The notes beneath the pieces were generated by a model, which was given only the letters and a program-made list of their open reading frames with translations, made no database searches and was not told the origin of the DNA. Shown here piece by piece: positions 43,329 through 50,081 of a DNA stretch of 64,000 nucleotides (within the stretch, counting starts at the first letter, position 1; every line of letters begins with the position of its first letter). Position numbers and translations under genes: made by a program. Source of the DNA: Sandaracinus amylolyticus (GTDB lineage: Bacteria; Myxococcota_A; Polyangia; Polyangiales; Sandaracinaceae); NCBI RefSeq assembly GCF_021631985.1, contig NZ_CP070225.1, positions 6,262,001 through 6,326,000 of the forward strand, given 5' to 3'.

Positions 43329-44225
43329 ATGGCGACCCACACCACTCCGCACGTCGACCCGCGCCACGCGGGCAAGAAGCCTCCCTTCGACGAGAGAACG
43401 CAGCCGCATCCCGGCCTCGAAGCGGCGATGCGCACCAAGCCGGACTTCGGCGAAGAGACCTACGTGGGCTTCGGTCGGCTCAGCGGGCGCCGCGCATTGA
43501 TCACCGGGGGCGACAGCGGCATCGGGCGCGCGGTCGCGCTCGCGTTCGCGCGCGAGGGAGCGGACGTCGCGTTCACGTACCTGCCCGCGGAGAAGCGCGA
43601 TGCCGCCGAGACGCAGCGCGTCGTCGAGGCCGCGGGGCGCAAGGCGATCGCGATCGAGGCCGACCTCTCCGATCCCGCGGCGTGCGAGCGCGTCGTGCGC
43701 GATGCGGCGCACGGGCTCGGTGGGCTCGACCTGCTCGTCAACAACGCCGCGTTCCAGGGCAAGGCGGTGAAGGCGTTCGAGGAGCTCGATCCCGAGCGCG
43801 TCATCCACACGTTCCAGGTGAACGTGATCGCGATGTTCCACCTCGTGCGCGCGGCGCTCACGCACCTGCAGGCGGGCGGATCGATCATCAACGTCGCGTC
43901 GATCCAGGCCTACCAGCCGAGCTCCGCGATCCTCGACTACGCCGCGACGAAGGGCGCGATCGTGAGCTTCACGAAGGGCCTCGCGAAGGAGCTGATCGGC
44001 CGCGGCATCCGCGTGAACTGCGTCGCGCCGGGTCCGGTGTGGACGCCGATCATCCCGCAGTCCTTCGATGCGGAGAAGGTGCGCGAGGACGGCAAGGACA
44101 ACCCGATGGAGCGGCCGGCCCAGCCCGTCGAGCTCGCGCCGGCGTTCGTGTTCTTGGCGAGCGACGAGGGGCGGTTCGTGAACGGGGAGATCCTGGGTGT
44201 CACGGGCGGGCTGCCGCTCGGATGA
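43329..44225 (+). CDS. General-stress-type short-chain dehydrogenase (YhxC/YghA-like)
   Basis: 298 residues. A 40-residue N-terminal extension with PPFDERTQPHPG precedes the SDR core; this extension is typical of YhxC/YghA/YdaD-like stress dehydrogenases. Cofactor motif ALITGGDSGIGRAVA, NNAA, Ser in NVASIQAY and catalytic DYAATKGAI are all present, as is the C-terminal NGEILGVTGGLPLG. It probably reduces aldehydes or ketones with NAD(P)H. ATG 43329 (MATHTTPHV) is preferred over the in-frame ATG at 43311. Confidence 0.87.
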   Translation: MATHTTPHVDPRHAGKKPPFDERTQPHPGLEAAMRTKPDFGEETYVGFGRLSGRRALITGGDSGIGRAVALAFAREGADVAFTYLPAEKRDAAETQRVVEAAGRKAIAIEADLSDPAACERVVRDAAHGLGGLDLLVNNAAFQGKAVKAFEELDPERVIHTFQVNVIAMFHLVRAALTHLQAGGSIINVASIQAYQPSSAILDYAATKGAIVSFTKGLAKELIGRGIRVNCVAPGPVWTPIIPQSFDAEKVREDGKDNPMERPAQPVELAPAFVFLASDEGRFVNGEILGVTGGLPLG

Positions 44226-44289
44226 AGAATCGACACGGACATGAAATCGCCCCTCGTGATCGAGCACACTGGGACTAGGTGATTCCTGC

Positions 44290-44646
44290 GTGGCACTCGC
44301 TGCCCTGATCCCGCTGGCTGATCACCGCGCCCGCCGGTTGGTGGAGCGCCTCCTCGAGATCCAGGGCGAGATCGACCACGCCGCGCGCCAGCTGCTCTCG
44401 GGACGACGAGCAGAAGCGCGGCTCGAGGATCTGCTCGACGACATCGATCGCACGCTCGTCGATCTCGCGCGCACCGCGCGTCACGTGGACTCGCCGGCGT
44501 TGCGCGAAGCGATCGACGCGACGTGTCGCGCGCACGCGCGCTGGTCGTGCGCGCGGCTCGGCAGCGAAGAAGAGCGCAGCGCCGCGGCGGTGTATCTCGA
44601 GAGCGTGGATGCGCTCGCGAAGGCCGCGGAGCGGCGGCGCGCGTAG
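44290..44646 (+). CDS. Small helical hypothetical protein
   Basis: 118 residues, almost entirely predicted helix, with regular heptad-like Leu and many Arg/Glu: LVERLLEIQGEIDHAARQLL, then LEDLLDDIDRTLVDLARTA. Two Cys lie in CRAHARWSCARLG. No signal peptide or membrane segment. No family is recognised. GTG 44290 begins 64 bases after the SDR stop. Codon choice and position before a good terminator-like hairpin support it as a gene. Confidence 0.55.
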   Translation: MALAALIPLADHRARRLVERLLEIQGEIDHAARQLLSGRRAEARLEDLLDDIDRTLVDLARTARHVDSPALREAIDATCRAHARWSCARLGSEEERSAAAVYLESVDALAKAAERRRA

Positions 44647-44664
44647 CAGCAGCGAACGGCCGTC

Positions 44665-44766
44665 GCCGTTCACGTCGCCGTTCACGACCACGTCGACGAC
44701 TCGGCGTGCCGAGGCGCCGGGGCCGTCGTGAACGTGAACGTGGTCGGCGACGGCGACGTGAACGGC
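44665..44766. repeat. Large imperfect inverted repeat built from GTTCACG units
   Basis: The left arm (about 44665-44700) contains GCCGTTCACGTCGCC followed by another GTTCACGACCACG. The right arm (about 44725-44766) carries the complementary CGTGAACGTGAACGTGG and GGCGACGTGAACGGC. CCGTTCACGTCGCCGT at 44666-44681 is the exact complement of 44750-44765. The arms are separated by about 25 bases that themselves contain CGGCGTGCCG. It lies between the gene ending at 44646 and the hairpin at 44774. Confidence 0.55.
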
Positions 44767-44773
44767 TCTCGGA

Positions 44774-44804
44774 AGAGGCCCGACCGTCATACGGTCGGGC
44801 CTCT
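44774..44804. terminator. Strong bidirectional terminator hairpin
   Basis: AGAGGCCCGACCGT and its exact complement form a 14-base stem with a CAT loop, between the plus-strand gene ending at 44646 and the VOC gene stop at 44810. On the minus strand it lies directly after the VOC stop. Confidence 0.7.
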
Positions 44805-44809
44805 CGCCG

Positions 44810-45292
44810 TCACTTCTTGCCCATCTTCGCCATGAACTCGCGGTGTCGCTTCTCCATCTCCTCGGGCGGCACGTCCTCGATGTGCGTGCCGATCGTCCAC
44901 TTGTGGCCGAACGGATCGACCATCGAGCCCATCCGATCGCCGTAGAACTGATCGGCCACCGGACGCTCCTGCTTCGCGCCTTCCTTCACCGCGCGCGCGA
45001 ACACCGAGTCCACGTCGGTCACGTAGAGCATCAGCCCGACCGGCGTTCCGCCGAGCGATCCGGGCCCCGTCGCGCCCATCTCCGGCGATTCGTCGGCGAG
45101 CATGACGCGCGAGTCGCCGATCTGGATCTCCGCGTGCGCGATGGTGCCGCCCGGGCCGTCCATCCGGTACAGCTCCTTCGCGCCGAGCGCGCGTTGGTAC
45201 CACTCGATCGCCTTCGCGGCGCCCTTCACGATCAAGTACGGCGTGACGCTGTGATAGCCCTCGGGGATCGAGCTCTTCGCCTTCGTCGCCAT
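44810..45292 (-). CDS. VOC family protein, PhnB-like
   Basis: 160 residues. One glyoxalase/bleomycin-resistance module pair: TPYLIVKGAAKAIEWYQRALGAKE, then GDSRVMLADESPEMG, and the second half LYVTDVDSVFARAV ending DPFGHKWTIGTHIEDV. This is the usual PhnB-like form, a dimeric metal-binding fold of varied or unknown function. The C-terminus is Lys/Met-rich. GGAGGA before the ATG confirms the start. Confidence 0.85.
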   Translation of the reverse strand: MATKAKSSIPEGYHSVTPYLIVKGAAKAIEWYQRALGAKELYRMDGPGGTIAHAEIQIGDSRVMLADESPEMGATGPGSLGGTPVGLMLYVTDVDSVFARAVKEGAKQERPVADQFYGDRMGSMVDPFGHKWTIGTHIEDVPPEEMEKRHREFMAKMGKK

Positions 45293-45390
45293 GTCTTTCC
45301 TCCGTCGAGACGCACGAACGTAGTCGCGCGATCGAGCGCGCGTCTGTCCCGGCGTGTGGACGCGGTGTGAGCGATCGGCGAGACCGACGA

Positions 45391-47124
45391 TCAGCACGCG
45401 AGGATCACGGCGCAGCGCGCGGCGAGGTGCATCTCGTGCAGCGCGTCCTCGCGCGACGCGAGCAACACACGACCACCTGCGCGCAGCTCGCGCGGCTCGT
45501 GACCGAGGTTCCACGCGAGCACACGCCGCGCGCCGCGCAGCGCGCGCGTCACGATCAACATCTCGCCGTGCCGCGCGACCTGCAGCTCCGCGCTCGGATC
45601 GCAGAGCACGGGATCGCTCCTGCGCAGCGCGATCGCCGCGCGGTGCAGCGCGAGGATCGCGTCGTGGGGGGCGCGGTCGCGCTCGCTCCAGTCGAGCTTC
45701 CCGCGCTCGAACGTCCGCTGGTCCTGGGGATCGGGGATGCGCGCACGCGCCGCGGGATCGCGGAACGCGGGGAACTCCGCGAATTCCGCGCGCCGTCCCT
45801 CCGACACCTTCGCGCCGAGCTCGGGCTCGTGATCGGTGAAGTAGAGGAAGGGCACGCGCGTGCCCCACTCCTGGCCCTGGAAGAGCAGCACGCTCGACGG
45901 CGCGAAGAACGCGAGCAGCGTCGCGGCGCGCGCGTCCTCGTCGCGCGCGAGGCTCCAGAAGCGATCGCCCATCGCGCGATTGCCCGTCTGATCGTGGTTC
46001 TCGAGGCAGTACACGAGGCGCTCGCGATCGCCGTGCGTCGGGCCGCGCCATCCGGCGCGCAGCACGTCGGCGAGCGTCGAGAGCGTGGGCTCGTAGGGCG
46101 CGTAGTAGCCGTCGCGCTCACCGGTGAGCAGCACGTGCACCGCGTGGTGGAAGTCGTCGGCCCACGTCGCGTCGAGGCGCAGCCGGTCGAAGAGCATCGG
46201 ATCACGCCGCTCGTCCTCCGCGATCAACACCGGCGGTCCGGGCATGCCGCGCGCGAGCTGCGAGAGCTCCGCGATCACGTGGGTCGCCGAGCGATCGACG
46301 ATCGCGTGCGTCGCGTCGAGGCGCAGCCCGTCGAAGCCGTACTCGACGACGTAGAGACGCAGCACCTCGCGCGCGAGCGCGCGCATCGCGGGATGCGAGA
46401 ACCGAGGCGCCGCGCCCCAGGGCGTCGGCTCGTCCTCGTCGAACAGCGAGGGGTCGATCGCGGGCAGCCAGTTCGCGTCGGGCCCGAAGTGGTTGAGCAC
46501 CACGTCGAGCAGCACCGAGAGCCGGAGCCGGTGCGCTTCGTCCACCAACGAGGCGAGCTCGTCGGGCCCTCCGTACGCGGCGTGCGGCGCGAGCAGCGCG
46601 ACGCCGTCGTAGCCCCAGCCCCGCGCGCCCGGGAAGCTCGCGACCGGCATGAGCTCGATCGCGTCGACCCCGAGCTCCACGAGGTGCGGCAGCTTCTCGC
46701 GCGCCGCCGCGAACGTGCCCTCGCGCGTGAACGTCCCGACGTGCAGCTCGTAGATCACGGGCGCGCGCTTCATGTCGATGGGTCGTCGCGGCGTGCTCGG
46801 CGAGCGCGGCGGGAGCACCTCCGCGGGCGCGTACGGGCCCTCGGGCAGCGAGCGCGCGAAGGGGTCGGGCACCTCGCGATCGTCGATGCGCAGCAGGTAG
46901 CGCGTGCCCGCGCCGATCCCCGCGACGACGGCCTCGTGCAGCCCCGGTCTCACCCGCGGGAGCGCACGGACCCGACGCGTTCCGTCGGGCGCGACGAGCA
47001 CGACCGAGACCTCGCTCGCGTGGGTCGGCACGCGAAAGCGGACGCCTCCCTCGACCACGTGAGCACCAGGGCGAGGCATCTCGTCGTGAGGAGCGATCGA
47101 GACATTGCGCTGCATGGGTTCCAT
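45391..47124 (-). CDS. treZ: Malto-oligosyltrehalose trehalohydrolase
   Basis: 577 residues, GH13. It releases trehalose from maltooligosyl-trehalose. An N-terminal E-set domain (about 20-95) precedes the barrel: YELHVGTFTREGTF, nucleophile Asp in GFDGLRLDATHAI, acid/base Glu in VLIAEDERRD, and ENHDQTGNRAMGDR, the last characteristic of TreZ rather than glycogen-branching enzyme. No treY partner is visible here. Start is ATG 47124 or 47115; both lack a good ribosome-binding site. It is divergent from the gene at 47366. Confidence 0.9.
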   Translation of the reverse strand: MEPMQRNVSIAPHDEMPRPGAHVVEGGVRFRVPTHASEVSVVLVAPDGTRRVRALPRVRPGLHEAVVAGIGAGTRYLLRIDDREVPDPFARSLPEGPYAPAEVLPPRSPSTPRRPIDMKRAPVIYELHVGTFTREGTFAAAREKLPHLVELGVDAIELMPVASFPGARGWGYDGVALLAPHAAYGGPDELASLVDEAHRLRLSVLLDVVLNHFGPDANWLPAIDPSLFDEDEPTPWGAAPRFSHPAMRALAREVLRLYVVEYGFDGLRLDATHAIVDRSATHVIAELSQLARGMPGPPVLIAEDERRDPMLFDRLRLDATWADDFHHAVHVLLTGERDGYYAPYEPTLSTLADVLRAGWRGPTHGDRERLVYCLENHDQTGNRAMGDRFWSLARDEDARAATLLAFFAPSSVLLFQGQEWGTRVPFLYFTDHEPELGAKVSEGRRAEFAEFPAFRDPAARARIPDPQDQRTFERGKLDWSERDRAPHDAILALHRAAIALRRSDPVLCDPSAELQVARHGEMLIVTRALRGARRVLAWNLGHEPRELRAGGRVLLASREDALHEMHLAARCAVILAC

Positions 47125-47365
47125 GTCCGAGCGCCGTGCCGAGGCAACGCGGATACCAGGGCGTCGAGCGTGGACCTCTGTCACGCGCGCGCATCAGCTC
47201 GGTCCGTGGTTGCCTCAGATCGTGTGGGGCACGCGGTGGGGCGTGGCCACGTCCGCACGACACGCGTGGTGCGCGCGCCGCGTGGCTCGATGGCGTGGAG
47301 CTTGCGACGAGCGCCCCGGGCGGCAGCAGCAAAGGCCGGTCGTACGGCCCCGGGGTGGTGGCGCG

Positions 47366-47845
47366 GTGGAAGTGACGAGCGTGCGGGATGTGATGCAGTG
47401 GGTGATCGAGCGCGCGCGCACGCCGCTCGTGGTGATGGCCTCCCTGCTCGGCTTCGCGGAGCTCCTGCACGGACACTCGCTCTCCGACGCGGTCTATCGC
47501 AGCCCTTCGCTCGAAGCGCGCATCCACCTCGCGGAGCACCTCGGCGGGCACGACGCAGCGCCGGTCGACATCGAGGTGCGCAACACGTCGGACGTGCCGT
47601 GCGACGTGGAGATCGCGCTGTCCGACGATCTCGCGCGCTCGTTCGAGCAGGTCGCGATGATCCCCGAGCCGAGCCCCGGCGCGCCGTTCTCGGTGCGCCT
47701 CGAGCGCGTGCTGCCCGGCGAGGAGCGCCTCGTCGCGCTCGAGCTGCAGGGCGCGGAGCCCGGTCCGCTCGCAGGCCACGTCGACATCACCGCATCGGCG
47801 GGCGACGAGCTCTCGATCCCGATCCGCACCTTCGTCACCCACTGA
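47366..47845 (+). CDS. Hypothetical protein with N-terminal helix and beta-sandwich-like domain
   Basis: 159 residues. An N-terminal hydrophobic stretch (TPLVVMASLLGFAELLHG) is followed by an all-beta-looking segment with DIEVRNTSDVPCDVEIALSDD and PGEERLVALELQG, reminiscent of immunoglobulin-like or NEW3 domains. It might be a membrane-anchored periplasmic domain. GTG 47366 is chosen because upstream in-frame sequence is Arg/Trp-rich and unlike protein; ATG 47393 is possible. The gene is followed by a weak hairpin. Confidence 0.5.
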   Translation: MEVTSVRDVMQWVIERARTPLVVMASLLGFAELLHGHSLSDAVYRSPSLEARIHLAEHLGGHDAAPVDIEVRNTSDVPCDVEIALSDDLARSFEQVAMIPEPSPGAPFSVRLERVLPGEERLVALELQGAEPGPLAGHVDITASAGDELSIPIRTFVTH

Positions 47846-47865
47846 GTCCTTGCAGGAGTGCTCGT

Positions 47866-47888
47866 CCCGCCCGTCCCGGACGGGAGCG
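47866..47888. terminator. Weak hairpin between convergent genes
   Basis: CCCGTCC at 47870-47876 and GGACGGG at 47878-47884 are complementary around one base, so at least five pairs can form. It lies 25 bases after the stop at 47845 and before the cytochrome stop at 47951. There is a short T-run (GACTTTTTCG) at about 47929. Confidence 0.3.
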
Positions 47889-47950
47889 CGCGACGCGCGC
47901 GGACGTAGGGACCGACGGGCGAGCCGACTTTTTCGACAGCCTTCGATGGT

Positions 47951-49087
47951 TCATCGCTCCGCCCGTGCGTCGTCGTGCGAGGGCGTGAGCGAGGCGTAGT
48001 AGAGCGCGACGTCGCGCACGTCCTCGGGCGTGAGCCGCGGCGCGACGTGGTGCATGAGATCGGCGTACTGCGAGCCGCCGCGGTGGCCCGATCGGAAGAG
48101 CTCGAGCTGCAGCTCGAGATAGTCCGCGAACTGGCCGCTGAGCCGCGGATACGCGGGATTCCGCGCCCACTCCGCGGGGCCATGGCAGTCCTGGCACGAA
48201 GGAGCGCCGCGCTCCGCGAGCCCGCGCGCGATCTCCTCGCCGCGCTCGATGCGCTCCTGCGGCCCGACGCGCTCGACCGGCGCGCCGGCATCGAGACCTG
48301 CGTAGTAGATCGCGACGTCGTGACGATCCGCGTCGCTCAGGTCGGCGGCGATCGGCTGCATGATCCCGCTGTGACGATCGCCGTCCGCGTAGGCCACGAG
48401 CGCGCGCTCGAGGTACTCGCGGGACTGTCCGGCGAGCGAAGGGAACGCCGCGACGCCGCGACCGCGACCATCGGTGCCGTGACAGCGCGCGCAGTGGTGC
48501 GCGACGACGTCCGGCACCACCGCCGGCTCGACGAGATCGGGCAGCGCGCCCGCGGCGGTGTCGTGCGGCGCCTCGCCGTGCACCAGCTCGAGGTACTCGT
48601 CGGCGTCGAGCTCCGGCATCGCGAGCAGGAAGGCGACCAACGCGCGCACCTCGTCGTCGCGATGCGCGGCCGGCCACGCGGGCATCCCGGTGAACTTGAG
48701 CCCGTGCTTCACCACGTAGAAGAGCGCTTCGGGATCTCGCTCCCCGATCACGTCGGGCAGGTACGGCGGGCGCGGCAGCATCGCCTGCGCGATGCGCGGG
48801 CTCGGCAGATCGGGGCTGCCGTGGCACGGACGACAGCCCGTCTCGTAGTGGCCCGCGCCCTTCAGCACGAGCCACGGCTCGTCGAGCTCGAGCGGCTCGG
48901 CGAAGAGCGTGTGCGTCGCGATCGAGCGGCGCTTTCCGAACTGCAGCATCCACTCGGTGATCGCCCAGTGACCACCGCTCGCGCCGACCGGCACGATCCC
49001 CGAGACCGCGACGAGGAAGCCGCCGAGCGCGAGCACGAGCGCGAGCGCCGCGCCCCGCAGCGACCATCGCAGCACCCTGCGCTTCAC
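47951..49087 (-). CDS. Triheme c-type cytochrome of the oxidase operon
   Basis: 378 residues. An N-terminal membrane anchor (GAALALVLALGGFLVAVSG) is followed by three CxxCH heme sites, CRPCH near 85, CARCH near 200 and CQDCH near 300, each in its own cytochrome-c-like module with a downstream Met. It probably donates electrons to the adjacent caa3-type oxidase at the periplasmic face. The GTG start overlaps the stop of the CtaG-like gene, and it is the last gene of the operon. Confidence 0.87.
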   Translation of the reverse strand: MKRRVLRWSLRGAALALVLALGGFLVAVSGIVPVGASGGHWAITEWMLQFGKRRSIATHTLFAEPLELDEPWLVLKGAGHYETGCRPCHGSPDLPSPRIAQAMLPRPPYLPDVIGERDPEALFYVVKHGLKFTGMPAWPAAHRDDEVRALVAFLLAMPELDADEYLELVHGEAPHDTAAGALPDLVEPAVVPDVVAHHCARCHGTDGRGRGVAAFPSLAGQSREYLERALVAYADGDRHSGIMQPIAADLSDADRHDVAIYYAGLDAGAPVERVGPQERIERGEEIARGLAERGAPSCQDCHGPAEWARNPAYPRLSGQFADYLELQLELFRSGHRGGSQYADLMHHVAPRLTPEDVRDVALYYASLTPSHDDARAER

Positions 49088-49698
49088 GCGCGCGCCTCCC
49101 GCACCAGGCGCGCCGAGAGCGCGACGCCACCCGCGAGGTACGACACCGCACCGACCGCGAGCATGATCGCGCCGCCGATCTGCTGATCTTCGAGCGGCGT
49201 GATCGAGGACGCGCCGTGGCACGCGTAGAGCGGGCGAGGCGCGAGCGCGACGAGCGCGCCGAGCAACGTCATGTGCATCGACGTGAGCAGGAGCGCGACG
49301 ACGCCGAGCCCGCGCCGATTCGCCGAGCGGTGATCGTCCCCGCCGAGCGCAGAGACCCACAGCCACACGCCGCTCGCGAGGAAGCTCCCCTGCTCGAGCG
49401 CGAAGCCGAGCGCAGTCTGCCGCGCGACCTGGTGCAGCGCGGGCGCGTGCCAGCCCCACACCAACACGAGCTCGACGAACGACACCGGCACCGGCGCGAA
49501 CCACCGCGGCGCGCGCCGGACCGGATCGAACGGCGTGCCGGCCACGCCGAGCGCGAGCATCGGAGCCGCGACCGCGACGACACCCATGTGCATCGTCATA
49601 TGCGCGGCGAACGGGCCCGGCAGCACGTCGGCGAGGGGCGCGGCCCACGCCGCGGCGAGCACGAGCAGGCCGAGCGGGAGCATCGCGGCGCTGCTCAC
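49084..49698 (-). CDS. CtaG-like cytochrome oxidase assembly membrane protein
   Basis: 204 residues, about six membrane helices. PFAAHMTMHMGVVAVAAPMLALG contains the His/Met-rich segment typical of the caa3_CtaG family, with LTSMHMTLLGALVALAP near the end. These proteins help assemble caa3-type oxidases, likely in copper delivery. The GTG at 49698 overlaps the stop of the preceding small gene; ATG 49683 is the alternative. Confidence 0.83.
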   Translation of the reverse strand: MSSAAMLPLGLLVLAAAWAAPLADVLPGPFAAHMTMHMGVVAVAAPMLALGVAGTPFDPVRRAPRWFAPVPVSFVELVLVWGWHAPALHQVARQTALGFALEQGSFLASGVWLWVSALGGDDHRSANRRGLGVVALLLTSMHMTLLGALVALAPRPLYACHGASSITPLEDQQIGGAIMLAVGAVSYLAGGVALSARLVREARA

Positions 49699-50081
49699 TG
49701 GCACGTCCCGATGAAGAGCGCGGCGATCGCGGCGTAGGTGACCGCGACGATGCCGAGCCCCGAGAGCAACAACGTCGCGAGCCCGAGGAAGCGATGCCTC
49801 GACTCCGACGTGTCCTCGTCGTGCGGCGGCGGCACGCCTCCGCTCGCATGCCGCCGGTACGCGCGCGCGCCGAGCACGGCCAGCACGACCAGCGCGACCG
49901 CGGTGTAGACGAGGATCGCCGTGCGCGCGCCCGAGAGCGCCCCGGCGGGCCCAGCGATCTTCGCGCACCAGATCGCCGCCGTGATGTACGAAGCGAGGAA
50001 GTGCGCGGCCCACGTCGCGGGCGGTCCCACGAGGTTCCACAGACTCTCGCGCTCCTCGGAGCTCGGTGCCGCGCGGCTCAT
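49695..50081 (-). CDS. Small membrane protein of the oxidase operon
   Basis: 128 residues with about three hydrophobic helices: TWAAHFLASYITAAIWCAKI, TAILVYTAVALVVLAVLGA and LGLATLLLSGLGIVAVTYAAIAALF. It resembles unnamed small membrane proteins in other caa3 operons. A His lies in the first helix and Cys residues in the first and last, so a metal role is possible. ATG 50081 overlaps the coxAC stop and its own stop overlaps the ctaG-like gene. Confidence 0.72.
   Translation of the reverse strand: MSRAAPSSEERESLWNLVGPPATWAAHFLASYITAAIWCAKIAGPAGALSGARTAILVYTAVALVVLAVLGARAYRRHASGGVPPPHDEDTSESRHRFLGLATLLLSGLGIVAVTYAAIAALFIGTCQ

Noticed and set aside
47975..49186. Plus-strand frame opposite the triheme cytochrome
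   Set aside because: The minus strand has signal anchor and three CxxCH sites; the plus frame has none.
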